Of a DNA stretch of 64,000 nt, positions 24,301 through 39,300 are shown piece after piece. Source of the stretch: Rhyzopertha dominica (taxonomy: Eukaryota; Arthropoda; Insecta; Coleoptera; Bostrichidae); NCBI GenBank assembly GCA_025024175.1, contig QCXZ01000045.1, positions 1,738,649 through 1,802,648 on the forward strand, read 5' to 3'. Numbering within the stretch: position 1 is the stretch's first letter; every line of letters starts with the position of its first letter. A program made the translations under genes and the position numbers. The notes beneath the pieces are model-generated. The model was not told the DNA's origin, did no database searches, and worked only from the letters and a program-made list of their open reading frames with translations.

Positions 24301-27300
24301 ATTTTTATGTGGTAGAGCATTTAAATCTAAATACCTTTTGTATAAAACATTTTTCTCTAGCTTGCTTCGTTAAACAACTGTGGACCATTTCCAGGGAGCT
24401 TTGTCACCCTGTATAAAGCGTAAAAGCATCTTTAACAGTTTTGGATATGTGGACATGGAAAGTAAATTTCTCATCTAGGAAATGCGTAATACCTTGCAAA
24501 ATCACATTGTTAACCCACTAGAAATAACATATAGGAAAAGTTTGCGAGAATAAGAGATCGAAACACACTTGTTAATTTTAAGAAAGAGTTTGTTTTAAGA
24601 ACACCGTTGAGATAAAGTGTTCAAATCATGTTCTAAAGCTAGACAATTGGATAAGGAAACAATGTTGCAGAAAATCTTAAAATCATGGTGTAAAGGAGTT
24701 TTTGCTACTTCAAAAAAATAAACACTATAGTATAAAAAACTACAAAAAAAAACAAATGAAATGAATTTAAAGTTATGATATACGATATACAAAATTGGGA
24801 TCCTTTTTCAGGGTTTTCGCATCTTAATCGAACGCGAATGGCTCTCATTTGGACACAAATTCGCCGACCGTTGCGGCCACACTACCGGTAGCGAGGATCA
24901 AAACGAGCGCTGTCCCGTGTTCCTGCAGTGGCTGGACTGCGTCCACCAGCTCGTCAAGCAGTTCCCGTGTGCTTTCGAGTTCTCGCACACGTTCCTCGTC
25001 AAGCTCGTCCACCACACCTATTCCAACTTGTTCGGCACATTCCTGTGCAACACGAAGCAGGAGAGGATGGAGAGGGTCAACGACAACACGTTCAGCGTGT
25101 GGGGCTTCCTCACATTGCCATGTTTCAAGAACCNTTTGTATTCTGCGCCTGCCAACGGAGTACAGGTAATTTACTGATCCTTTTCTTTTATTCTATAATG
25201 CAGTGCTTTACTAATATGTGGAATAAATTAAATACTACGTTCATTATTAAGAAAGATTGATACTCTCAGCTTTGACGATTTATAGTTACTGATAATTGTT
25301 ACATATACAGTCATGAAACATCTCATACATTTCGTCTAATCCTGGTCCATAATAGTTGGTACACATCAACACGTCAGGTGTATTTGTACAATCACAAAGA
25401 AAACAATCGTATACTCACTTCTCTAACAGTATGTTATTAAGTAAAGAACCATTTGCACAGCTCTGCGGTTTAACGGCTTAGGCATTTTATCCCAAAAGAA
25501 CTTTTCAGAACAACTGTTGCTATGCTAGTGTATGCTGCTACTGTTCAGAAAAATTGATTTTATTAAAAAATTATTATCGAATGTCAATATCAATGCAAAA
25601 TAGTTGGCAACATTACAGTCTTGCATGCTGATGCCAAATTTAATCAGTTCTGTAGGCTCATTCTCTGCTACGCTCACTGGTATTAGAATGGTCATGGAAA
25701 CACATGTTTGGCAACATAACTTATATGAAAGAAATAATATATACAGCATGCCATAGATCTTGGGCTGGTTGCACAAACCCGGATCAATTTTATCACGGTG
25801 TTAACCAATAAGAATGCTTAAAATTTATGGTTACCATGTCTCCATAGTTTTTTAAACACACATGACGGTTTTGACAGTCCTTAAGTAATTTTCTACAAGA
25901 TGTCATTAACAAAATATTTGTTTTTATTTCCCATTTAAAAAAATACTTTATTTTGAACTACGCCAGTCTTAATTCTAAAATGATGAAAGTTGCAAAAATG
26001 GAAAATTCTTGCATACCTGCTTACTAGATAGTGCCTTGTTTTGTATATATTATTCAGAGATGATGATTTCTGATATGTTTGGCAACCGTGCCTGAGCTTA
26101 ATATAAACCATGTGCGAGCGTAGCCAACCAGAATGGTGCATTGGCATACAATCATTTTCGTTTTCTCACTTCATAACTATAGTAAATGTTCTGAATCTCA
26201 ACGTTAGAATTGGAATGTAGAATTTTGAAAAACAAAATATTTTTTATTACGCATGCATCATAATCAACAATTATCGTACGCTGCAGCATGTGTAAAATGA
26301 TGATTATGATGCACCTACTTTTTTATTACCTAGATATTTACCTGCCGTTTAAATTACTAGGTATACCTTTTGTACCAATATCAAAATGAACGAACACTTT
26401 TAAAAACATTTCTTTATTCTAAGTACCTATAATACTCTTATTTTAAATAAACATTGATTCTACAATTTGTATTTTTAGATATTTAATTTTATGATTTAAG
26501 CCTACTAAAAATAATTACAAAATTGTAAAAGAGAATGTTTAATGTTTAAAACATTTTTGAGCTTATGATGCATTCGTAATAAAAAATAGCGTATGATACG
26601 CGTGTATAAATAAGAGGCCTTTAAAGCCCTTGCGACTTACAAAACACTCCGCTGCGCGTCGTGTTTTGAAATATGTCGCGCGTGCTTTAAAGGCCCTCTT
26701 ATACACTTGTATCATAATATACTATTATTTTCTACTCATTGATCTATAATACCTTGGAGATGAAATATGATAACATATCCATAACAACCACGGGCATTAG
26801 GAGTGGGCGTTATGGTGTCATTTTCATTATAATACCCGCTCATTTGATTATTATAAACTTATTATTTATTTCTATTTTCTTACATTTACATTTCGATGGT
26901 TTAAAGCGCAAATATTGTATGTGCAATTTCAAACGCATTTTCAAGAAATGTGAAAAATAAATTTCATTCAGATTCAGTGTTTGACAGTTACATAAATGTC
27001 AATTTTCATTTGACAATCCATAGGTCACTAAATAATAACATACAAGTACAAAATCTAATTTTATTTGATACTGAATTGATAAAAAAAAAGCATGCACCAT
27101 GGGCTTTATTAGATTATAATGCCCATCAGGCGAAATATATGTCCCTCGGGCTACNTTTGCCTTTAGGACATTATAATCTATATAATGCCCTTGGTATATA
27201 AGTAGCTATAAATCAAAGCTCTCTCCAGAAGCCCTTTTTGCTTCATTGTTCACAAAGCTAAATGAAGTTATTTTCTTCTTAGGTTTTATGGCCCCAGTGT

Positions 27301-30300
27301 AACGTCCGGGACCTTCAACTCTGGTCCGAAGTGTACCTTGGTTCCCTGGAAGTACAATCGACGAACGACGGCAACCTGGGTTCATGTCCAGGACCGCCGG
27401 GTCAATCGCCTCAGCACATGACCAAGACGAGGTCGTACGGTGACCTGAAGCATGCATTTGATGCTTGTCCAAGTCAATTCAGACGCTCTAGTGATCCTAG
27501 TATTACATTAGACATGTGAGTACCATGTGATGCTGCTTTAGAGTGTCTGGTTTTTTTAATTGTTGAGAATTTTCTTATTAGGGTGATTCCATATAAAAGT
27601 CTATTGAAAAAAGTTGCATTATTTTAAATTTGAATGAAACTGTGTTGCCGTTTGATGCAAAGCAAATTGAGCATTATTTTATTTCTCTTCTGGTTTACAG
27701 TTACTAAGACAGCAAAAGTATAACTTTTTTTACTCTCTTTACATTGTTGCTTAAACTAGTTGCATAAGAAACATTCTTGTGTTTTTGGTCTTATTTAAAA
27801 GCTAAAAGAAAGTAATTTTTGGCAAAATAATAAACATTACAACAAATTTTTATTTTTCTTGAGCAAGATCTTTTAGAAGTGTTCATATATTTTTTTATTT
27901 CTGTTACGTTTTTGGCTCGGGAGAAAAACACAAAGAACCCGTAAACAAAAGATTTATTTATTGCAGTGAGATTACAGCTCAATGCAGCTTAAATGCCAGG
28001 TTCGCACTGTTCGATTCGCACCTGATATTCAAGGAGTTGAACCACTTTTTATATTGATACTTTTTCCTTGGATACCAGGCGCGATTGATATATATGGAAC
28101 AATTTGTATAATTTTCATGTCTCTATCGTCATTTCAGTTGAATGCAGTGAGCTAATTTTTCGTGGAAATGTTCTCTTCATATGCAAAAATCGGAAGTCTG
28201 TAAATATAAAGCATTTGATTAGCAACATTAGTCTCTAAAAATATATATTATTAAATTTTTAAATTTAAAGAAATTCAAAGGTTTCGAGCTTTAAATTGAC
28301 TAATTGGCTCTACAACTAAAAATCTTTAAGCTCCTGTTAGTTTTGTGTGTTATTTCCATTCCTTTGAAAACTAACAGCTAACTGAAGTTAGGTAAAAATT
28401 GAGCATTTCCAAGTACTTCATGACATTGTCATTGATCCTGCCTCCATCAGCTAATTGCAGACAACATTTGCATTCTAAACATATGGGGGTGCACATTTAT
28501 TGACGTTTTCTGGTGAACTTAATGGGGCCTCATCACTGATCTCTAAATAACTGGATGTCGCTTACATACCAAAATGCATGTAAATTATTTGTGATAGATT
28601 TTGCCACTTTAGCGCCTAGCCGCTGGTCCTTGTACTAAAATTTTGACAAAGGTTCGCTTCTGCGGTAAATATAACGTTAATGATTGACGGATGATTCACG
28701 GTTAAAATCGTGAACTCATCATCTGTTTGCAGATTTCCAAAAGATGATCTTTGTAGTGTTTGAGTAAGAAACATGTACCATACAAACTGGATGTAACGTT
28801 TACTCATAACCATATTATATAGTAAAGGATTTAACCTAAAATTTGAACGTGCCGTTAAATTGATAGTACGAGTACCAGTGGCATGGTGGCTACTTATCAC
28901 AGTTTTGAATGACTTATGCGACATCCAGTTATTTAGAGATCAGTGGGCCTCACCTGTCATAAAGTGATCTTTATTATATTGACACATTTTGAAACCTTTT
29001 TTTTCTCTGTGAATGGCATCTAACTGTCACAAAAAATTTAGTAAGAATTACATTGCATATTTTTCTACCAATATTTGTTTGTTATTCTAATAAATAAAAT
29101 AAATTTTGATACTGAATATTCCTTTTTGTTTTTTAGTATTATACAATAGTATTTTTATATATTGCTACAAAATTATTTAGGACGAAACATTAATTACTTA
29201 TTATGGTATCATTGAAAAAATTACTTTTATACTATTACAAAGCAGTGATTTGCAAAATGCCAAACACTTTCTTGCCTCCTTGATTTTAAAATAAATAATT
29301 CTTTAACAGAATTTTTTTCTGAACTTCAATTAGTTGTATAAAACCAACTGGGGCTTATAGATAAAGGTAGGGGTTTTGTTTGGTAAAAATTTCATTTGTA
29401 GTCCCATCGAGTAAAATAAAAGCTCAAAATGTTTATAGACTTCTGATTTTTGCATGAAGAGAATAAAATGTCTGCAAAAATTTAGCCTTAATTGAACTGG
29501 AAACAAGCTAGAGGGAGTTAAATGAGGTACAAATATTGCAAACAAATATTATCACTTCTAAAAACACTTACTCAAGGAAAATAAAAGTTTTTTTAAAAAT
29601 ATTCTTAGCTGTTAAATAACATAAAGAATGCTATGGTATCTATAGAACAATTTTAATGACCGATGTTAAAGGAGTCAAACATGATTCACTTTCTATATTT
29701 AGATGGCTGTGAAAAGAAACAAAAGCATTCAAAAAATTAAATAGATTTGCTTCTGTGATACCAAAACTTATCTTTCCACCAGGTTTCTTCTAATTCAGAA
29801 ATAGTGTGGCTTCCAATTTTATTTATTTTTGAGGTTTTTTTGATGTTTAACGCATTAATAGTATTATGAGTTTGAGGTGTGGACCTTTTCTTTTCTTTGC
29901 AGAAAACTGAGTTCTTTACAAGTGACCTCACCGGATCTCTTCGACGCTCCAGAAGGTTCCGATCAGCCGATTATTCCGAATCCTCCAGAGTTTACAAACG
30001 GTTGTTCCACTCCCACACAGGGTGATTTTTTATCCAGCGATCTGACCGATGAGGTAGATTGCAATAGTGACTGTATGTACAAGAATTCTGAGCAGCAGAG
30101 CGACGATGATCTGTCAGAGAAAAACGTCGTTAACGGTGAGTCATATAACGAGCTGTTAGGAACTGTTTGAATGGTGTAGTGTTTAGGTCAAAATATTAAG
30201 TGAATTATTCTGTGATGCCGTTTGCAAGACGTCCACCACTTTTGTTATTCTAAATTTGGGTCCAAAATTTTGGAGGTTTAATGTCATGATTTATTATCAA

Positions 30301-33300
30301 AGGAAACTGTATAGCAACATCTGATTTAATAGAATACTCAGTGGAGACTTAAATTTCCGTCAGATACGATAGTAAAACTGCAGTTGGTTAAAATTTTCAG
30401 TTTTTTTTTAGAAATTTTTAGTTGCCTGTGTATTGAATGTGAATACAAACCCCACGATAGTTTGTGATATCTTCTTTGTTGCCAGACTTATGAATCGGTG
30501 TTATAAAACTCTTCTTCCAATCAGTAGGAAACACACCACTTGACAAAGACAGTTTAAAAAGTAAATAGATGGGTTTAGTAATTCCACCCAAACAGTTTTT
30601 CAACAGGACACTAGGAATCCCATCAGGACCACAGGAATTGCTACTCTTTAATGAACTAATTCCCTCATCTACATCCGCAAGACCCACACTTAACACATTT
30701 ATATCGATCATCGAGCACCCCGAAGATGGTAATTTAGCATTAGCCCCATCCACAAGATCATTCCCCGAATAGACAGAAGAAAAANATTTGCTAAAGTTGT
30801 TGCACCACGTTATTACCCCCATCACAAATGACATCAGCATAAAACATTGTGTTCGGATAATTACTGCACAGTCTCACATTCCTAACATGTTTCCGAAATG
30901 CAGAAGAATTACTGGCAATATTACTTTCCATGCCCCTTACATACCCTGAATAACACTCCTTACTTAATTGTTTGCACTCGTATCTTAAATATGAAAAACA
31001 TTCATAGTCAAGAATATTTCCACTTTGTTTATAAGCTAAGTGTGCATTTTTTTTCCGTAACACTAAGTGTTTCAATTGTGGTGAAAACCAAGGAGGAAAA
31101 TTGGAATTTTTTAACAACTTTTTAGGAACAAAATTATTCAAAGCCGAATTAAGTAACTCATAAAATCTATCTACTGCAATATTAATATTCTGGGTATTTA
31201 ACACTGATTCCCAGTCTATAGAAGCCAGACAGCTGTTTATCTCCAGATAATTAACATTTTTAAAATCAAAAACAAATTGCCTACGATCTATAAACTTAAT
31301 TTCATGACACAATGGAACTTTAATTGTATAACTAAGATGATGTACACTCTCATTCAGTAATTTATCATCCGACTGACTTACTCTAGTAGAACAATCATGA
31401 CAAAAAACATGATCAAGAAACTGATTATTGCTATTAGGCAGATTATTAATCTGATACAAGTTTATATAGCTAGAGCAATCATTTACAATAATTGCTGGCG
31501 AATTACTTGGACAATACACCATCAAACCCAAATCGTCATTACACCACTTCACATTTGGCAAGTTGTAGTCCCCACACAAGATCAAACGATGTCCTTCCAG
31601 AGATTGAACTACCTCCTGAACTTCAACACAGTGACTGAGATACCCATCCTCAGTAGTATTTGGAGGTAGATAGACTGAACCAAACGCAAGGTTGTCCGAA
31701 CCAGTTCTCAACGTAACGAACAAGTGTTNAATGTTTTCCTTCCCACAGGACACCCTTNCTGTTTTAAACTTTTTATGTGTCGCTATTAGAACACCCCCGC
31801 CTCGATGATAACCGCTGGTAATCATACTTCTATCATTTCTATAAATGTTATAATTTGTAAGGCCAAGTTCACTGTCAGCAAAGTTGTTACTCAACCATGT
31901 TTCAACAAGAATAATGGGGTCCTTGCCCTCAATCAAAAATCGTAAGTATAACACATGTCAAGCTTTGTCTAGACCCAATGGATAACGATGCCACCATTAA
32001 AAAAAATATTGCAACGATTTAGAGTATTATTATTGCCTTTAAAACTTTCCCTCGCAATTTGAAAATTCCTTGATACGTCATCGGTCCACACGGAGTGGGG
32101 AGTATGCTCGACAATGCATTTTACTACTCCACGTTTGAAGTGTTGCCAAGTGCAATATAATTACCGAATAAATCAAATATGGAAACATAAAAGTAGAATC
32201 GATTTATTTAGACTATGTGAGTCCATTATTAATGTGCTTTATTTGCTCAAAAAATATTTTGTGTTGATTTTACCTATCAATGCAAGATTCAACAATTAAC
32301 GTAGGTATGTTTAGCGACTGTGGTTCCACATAATAAAATTCCTGGTTCATGGATGAAGACGATAATTTATAACGTTCTACCATAATGTGTTGGTACCTAA
32401 CTACTATTTATAATAATAATAATAACGAATTTCGTTTTACATTAATAGATTACTCTACCTCAAGAATTTTAACGGATTTTTCGGGATTCGATGCTGCAAT
32501 CTAATTCCNATCTGCCAATGGCAACACTGTACGTTTGACATTTTGTTAAGCACGGGCTGCTGGTAACGCCACGCCAGACGCTAACCGCTAACGCTTTTAT
32601 TTTTATTTACTTTTCTAGGTTAGGTAGTTGTTGTTTGGGCTTTTGTCAAAAAACTTTTTCTAGGCTAGATTAGAATAATGTTGACATGATATGACATCAC
32701 TAAACGGCACAGTTGGAATGCACCAAAGAAAAATTCTTCAAAATCCTCTCGAAAGAATGTTCCTTTACAAATTCCACAAACGAAGTAAAATTACTCGTGT
32801 TTTAGAAATTACACACAAATCGGCAACACTGGCTCTGAAACTGACCGCTACGCTCTGACCGAGGGACTGCGACTGCTGGCAACATTACACAGTCCAACCA
32901 GCCATTTGGCTCCGGGGCCCGCTTACGTCACAGATTTGAATTTCAAACTTTGCTATATTTTTTTAAGCCTTAACTGAGCGATTTGGAAAAAATAAAAAAA
33001 CACCGGTCTATTATTTTTTTGTGTAGATTCATATTCTGCAATAAAAAAAATATGGGCAAGGACCCCATTATATCATAAGTACACACAGCAACATTGTCCC
33101 TAAATTCACTCAACTTTGTTCGAATTCCACCCGCATTCTGGAAATAACACTGCAAAAAATGGCTTATTTATTAGTTTTTTTTATTTGACATTTTACTGTT
33201 GACAATCTTGGGAATGNCGTTCACATATCTCATTACAAGATTTTGTTCACCTTTGGACCTACGTTCTTCAATATCCCGGATAACCATGTTTCTTTGCTCT

Positions 33301-36300
33301 CGCTGCATTTGAGTTAAATCCCTGGCAATTTTAATGTCAGTTTGTGCTATATTAGCCATGTTCTTGAAAATGNGATCCACTGTATCCTTATCACCTAACA
33401 CTAGCTTAATTGGTCTTGTCTTTGCTTTATCAAAAGTACCAATTCTAAGAACCCTAACTAATGGTGGTAGTTCCATATCGCCTAACATCTCCCTCACAGC
33501 TCTTGTGTCACTATTAATTCTAGTATTTAGATCTTTGCTTGAGTTCTCTGGTATTTTGTAAATAATGATATTTTTGGCTCTCTTTTCTCTTTCTAGTTTA
33601 ACGAATAATGCAAATAAAATGGGCCCTATACTTGAACACTATATACTGTTTATCTAGGATGGGTTGCTTAGTTTTTCTATATTATCGTGGTAAGGTTTTA
33701 TGTCACTGTTATTCTTAAATCTGGAATTCATCTTCTACTTTAATACATTTGGATTCATGAAACTCGATCTACAGCTGAGTTTTGTTGAGTTTGGTTGCGA
33801 TAAAATATTCTAGCAGTGTTATAGCGGCTACAATGGATAAGAAAGAGATAAAATGAATTCAAAGTGTCTTGCCGGCAACAGAAGCAAAATACATGTTAAT
33901 TTGTATCAATGAAACAAAGGGTACCTATGCATTTTAAAATATGTCGGTTCTTGTCTGATAGCAAAAAGTGCCATTGGCGGGGGGGGGGGGCTNCTGTCNA
34001 GTTTACTTATGTACCTGCTTGCCAGCTTGGCAGAATACTGGTCGCTTCCTTTACATGCTAGTTCTCGTTAAGCCAGCGAGGTTCGCTTTGGTCAGATTAT
34101 TGCTGATAGNTGGCATTGCCATCTACTCTTTAATATAGTCATGTCGAGTTGTACATGCTGTTTTTTCAATTTCCTTTCATCTTTCCTTCATCTTGAGCAG
34201 GCCATGAAACCGTTATGTTTTTCGGTTTGGTTACCGGTATTTAACCGGTTAGTGTCATATCGGTTTCGGTTACCGGTTAAAACCGGTTAAATGTTTTTTG
34301 TTCCCGGTAACCTCTGTTTTTTAGGTTAAAACTGGTATTATGTACATCCTAAAACAAAAATAGGTTTTTAGCAAGCCGGCAACGGGGTCGTCCCACATTT
34401 TTTTTATTTTACATTTAAAATGTACATAGCAAATGAAACACAAAAACATTTTTTGCGATTTTTTTCTGGTTCTCGTTAGCCAAGAAAAAAATTGTGAAAG
34501 TATGGATTTTTTATATCCATTTCAAATGCCTCGATATCCCGCAACAGAGATGACGTAAAAGCTTCTCATGCTGACAAAAGCAAGAAACACCAACAAAACA
34601 CCAGTGCTCTAGCGGCATAGCCAGTAATATTTGTTTACATTTTTGTTCAGCTGCATCGCGTTGCCAATTTTCGCGATGCAGTGAGGAAAGAACCTACTCA
34701 TAAACTGACATTGTGACAATGATAAGTATATTTTTGATATGGGGTTTTCATGAGTCAACTTAAGGGGTATTTGTGAAAATAACTTAAATCACCTTTTAGT
34801 CAATTTATTCTATACTGAATAGTTCAATATAATAAGTGCATTCACTGGACTTTATTAAAACACGAAAGCTCTTGAACCAATGTTTTTATTATAAGAAATT
34901 AAACGACACTTGAGTTATTGCTTGATAATGTTTAAAGTTTGTATACTTACCTATGACAACGATATGATAAATTTTCAAACTATCAGGTCTGTCTCTGGCT
35001 GTGGTTAGAAAGAAAACGGTAAAATACCACTGAAAACATCGCACGGGATGCATATGCAGCGTAATAAACCTAACCTAACTCTAGTCACGCGTTTTTGTTT
35101 ACATAGGTTGGTTGAACTTTCGAGTTTATTTGTCAGATTAAGTTGTTGCATTATTCGTATTTCTCTCGCTACTTATAAAACTGACAAAACTGAGCGCCTG
35201 TTATCTAGAGAGCTGTAACAGTGCGCATGACGGAAACTAGGAACCTTTTACGTAGTTAATGGCGGATTTAAGGAAATGTTTGAAATAGGGTAGTTTTTTC
35301 TACTGCCGTTTGTTACGAGTTAAATTAATCTGAAAGCAAAATAGTTGCGTAGCACTAGTATACATGATGTAAGCAATAAGAGGCATAGGCTAAAACTATC
35401 AAATTTTAATGTGCGGGACGACCCTACTAGGCACCGGTAAAGACAAGCAGAAAACAATGTTGCCTAGAATCGTAAACCGGTCACAATTGTTCGCATAGCG
35501 CATCGCATGGTTGTTAGTTAGGTTACCGGTTAGTAAATCTGAAAAACCGGTTTGGAACCCCGGTTTAAGGTCAGCGTAATTTAGCGGTTTGGGTTTCGGT
35601 TTTCGGTTACGATTTTATTGGTTTTAACCGGTTTAATAAACCGGTTTGAAACCGGTTTCATACCCTGATCTTGAGTGATCTTCTAGGTCTTCCTCATTGC
35701 ATTATCTTAAGGGACTATATTCTAGCATCCTAATGATGCATGTGGTACTCTTCACATGACCATACCATGACATTTCTCTATATAGGTGGGTACATCCTCC
35801 TTTCTTCCTCCTCCTCTCTTTGTAACTTTTTCTGTAGCTGTGATTCTACTTTGGTCTCTTAATTGTTTTCTAATTCTTGACTTGGTAGTACTTCCATCTA
35901 GTGTTCAAAATTCATTTCTGCTTTAAGTATTGTGCATAATCCATAATACCTCATTCACTTTCCTCAAACAATCTGTAGCCTGATTTAATCTGTTTTCAAG
36001 GGCCTTGGTGTTATTTTCATCAGATTTTAAATAAGATAGGGGATGTGGATTTGTGCTTCAAACATCAGTGTTCTCTCCATTTTATTTGTCTTTATTGTTC
36101 TTCTGCACTTCTGGCTCCTTTTAAATGTTTTATGTTTGTACTGATTCCTACTTTTTTTTACCTTTTTGACTTCTTTTTCATATAGGCTCCAGAGCTTCTG
36201 CTTTTTTGTATTCTCCATTTTTGATAGAGCCGTTTCTTCTATTCTTGTGTTATTATTTTTGTAACTAATTTATAAAAACGCTATTTTCACTTGTAGAAGC

Positions 36301-39300
36301 CTGTGATAGTAGTTAGTAGTTACCATATTCCATTATCAGTTTATTCTTAAATTCTTCTAGTCTAACACTTCACAATAAAGATTATGGATTTTAGGTTTCT
36401 TGTTGGTTGTATTCATCTATATATACTTATATGGATAGTTTTATATTTATAATGCATAGGTTATTTAATTAGAACATTTCTGTTATCTTCTCACCATTTC
36501 CATTGAGGATATCTTCTCTAAAGCATTCTACTGTGGCATCATTAAATTTCTTGTCTACTCATCTGTTTGGATTACTGTCTATTATTACTGTTGTATTTCT
36601 TGACCATACTACTATTTCTATAAAGTTTTTTTTCTGTTACTGATCCCTGGTACAATTACTGTTTCTCTGATGAAGATATATATTTTTAATAGTTTTTCAT
36701 GTATTGTTTCCCAGTCTTGTATATGTATTGTCCATTTCTTCTTTATTAAAATGCCCATTTATCTCATTGTGAGGAATCTCATTCATTGTTTTTGTCTAGT
36801 TATTTTTTCTTTTTCTCGCTGGTTAGCCTGAATTAGTTTTACTGGTCATTTTTATTAATTTCACTATTTTTTTGGAATCCTAGTTTGTCTAGAGCTTGTA
36901 GCAAGGATTATCTTTATCATGTCAAAAGCGTATTGGAAATCTATTAAAAGGATTTCTAGGTTGGTGTTCTATACTTTTCCTTTTTCTATTATCTGTTTGA
37001 CCATGTGTATTGTATCAACTGCCGATCTTCCGTTTATTAAACCATACTTATATTCACATATTATGTTTGGTATTTTAATTAATCTCCTTTGTAAGTTAGA
37101 TGACAATATTTTATAAGCAGAGTAATGCCTCTGTACTTTCTACACAGTGCCTCGTCTACTTTCTTGTGTATATATAATATTTAAACAATTTTTTCTGTAG
37201 GCTTCTGTTCCCGTATTTAAAAAGGTCCATATTAATCAAATCGATCCCAGGTGTTTTTCAATTTTTGCTTTTTTTTATTATATTTATCTCCTCATCGGTT
37301 GGTTCCCGAATTTCAGTTTCTTCATTTATGTTTATCTCGCATTCATGTTCACTTTCACTCTTTGTTAGGACTTCTTTGAAGTGCTCTTTCCATGTCTGAC
37401 ATTTCTAGCATTTTTTGTCATTCTTCCTTGCTTACCTTTTATATGGCTTACTCTAATTTCTGACTTGTAGTTCTGGTTTCTTATCGCTGTGTAGAATCTC
37501 TTTTTCAATTTCTGCTATCCTCTTATTTATGCTCTCTCTGCATACTTCTTTGTCATTTTGGCTGTTTTAATTCATTTCTGTGTCTTTTGATTTTTTGGGC
37601 AACAGTTTGTTCACATTTCACAATCCACCATCCATTTCCATATTTGTTGTTCAATACACTAATTTCTTTCTTTGGTTGTTGCTGCTATCATAGATGCCTT
37701 GATGTTGTTCCAGTTCGTTTGTCTTTTATCCGTTTCTCCTTTTTTTATGTACCCATTTCTGATATCAATGTATTAATATATTCCCGCGTTGGTATGTTCC
37801 ACTTTTTTTATCATTCCATTCTCTCTGCTCTTATCCGTTCTATTATAGCCGTAACCATGCAGTGGTCTGAATCCACATTTGGTTCTCTTTGAGTTTTTAC
37901 GTCTGTTACTGATGGTCGTCTTTTCTATTATCAGTATATGATCTATCGGTGTACCATCTACTTTACCTAGTATTTTACATGTTCTTTTCTTCCTTTTGTG
38001 CTCATTTGATTCCTATGATTATTTAAAAATGACCGGGGATTGGCCTTTATCAATCGAGGTATAGAAATACTCTATTAATGTTAATTATTCTGCATTTTGT
38101 CAGTATTTTTGTTGGTGTAGATACACAAACATTGATGTTTTAATTTTAAAGTTGATTTAATGTTTTCACATAAGAGTAAACTGAACACAAACAAATTCTT
38201 AATGAATAATCAAGGTATTTGTTAAGTATTTTCTGTGCCGATAATTAAGACCCACAAAAGTGAAGAAATCTGCTGTTACCCATTTGTACTTGAACTAGAA
38301 TCTCAGGATTTTGTTAAAGAAAACATTTTTTTTTTGTTTTTTTTATGCAAATAGTACTAAACATTTAAGCTACTCTGTCTACCCCAAATTTCAAAAAAAC
38401 ACTTTTTAACACATTTTACACCATCAAATTTCAGAGATTTATTATTGCTGCAATTAAAAACACCTATTTTTATTTCAGATAACGATGAAAATGTGATATT
38501 TGGTGATAAGACTGATGTAAAGGACAAAAATACCGACTGTGACAAAGAGACATGTTCAAAGCTGAATGCCGTTAGCGAATTCGAGAGTATCTGCCTGAAA
38601 CCTCACTCTGATATCGCCAAGAGTGACATAAACCATAACGGTGACGTAAAGCTTGACGATGTCGACTCCGACACGGAATGCACAGAACCCAGTGAGAGCA
38701 AATCGGAGAACACAGTGTGCGATGCACCCAATGGACTGGATGTCGAAAGATCCGTCGAAACAAGTACCGAAACTCTGGTTTCGGAAAATATCATTTGTAG
38801 GTGAGTCTCTATTGATCCTTTTTCGATTTTTTGTTTTAGTGATAATAATTTATTGAATTTAACAGAGTGTGCAAATAGATTTCCAATCATCCATATCTGT
38901 ATATTTTTAAGATTAACCATAAACCCATAATATCTGGTGAGTGGACCATTTTAAGGAGTGGTACAATATTTAAAATTATGGTATTATAAACAAGATATCT
39001 ATTTTATTAAACCACAGTGAAATTTGTTTTGTGTGAAAAAAAGTTGTGTCTGGTATTAACTCTGTAATATTCTTAAGGTTCCTTCAAATACACTAAATTA
39101 TATCAAATGTCCGTCAGACATTTGTTAACTTTGATATACTTTAAATTCAGATATGTGTAATCTAAATTAAGCCAGCCTGAGTGGTCCAGTAGGCAGCATG
39201 GCCAAGCGCGGCTGCCTATGTCCACAGAGGCTGCGGGTTCGAGTCCCACCTAGGGCTGGGTGATTGTGAATGTCCATTTATCCATATATATTATGTAATT

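Noticed and set aside
24849..25260. Open plus-strand frames at 24849-25169 and 24928-25260
   Set aside because: Both are other frames of MTMR3/4 exon 7; their residues are low-complexity Ser/Arg or lack motifs, while the third frame matches the phosphatase.
25755..26110. Possible short repeat starting GGCTGGTTGCACAAACCC
   Set aside because: Only one end is seen; no matching opposite end or tail.
28616..28924. 102-codon minus-strand ORF as a gene
   Set aside because: It lies wholly inside a 412-bp hAT-like element and shows no motif.
30898..31669. Plus-strand frames across the non-LTR element
   Set aside because: Antisense to the endonuclease frame on the minus strand.
38572..38920. Minus-strand frames across exon 10
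   Set aside because: Shadows of the MTMR3/4 linker exon.
39171..39255. Functional tRNA gene
   Set aside because: Boxes fit, but no T-run terminator follows, the tail looks like a SINE body, and the cloverleaf is incomplete.
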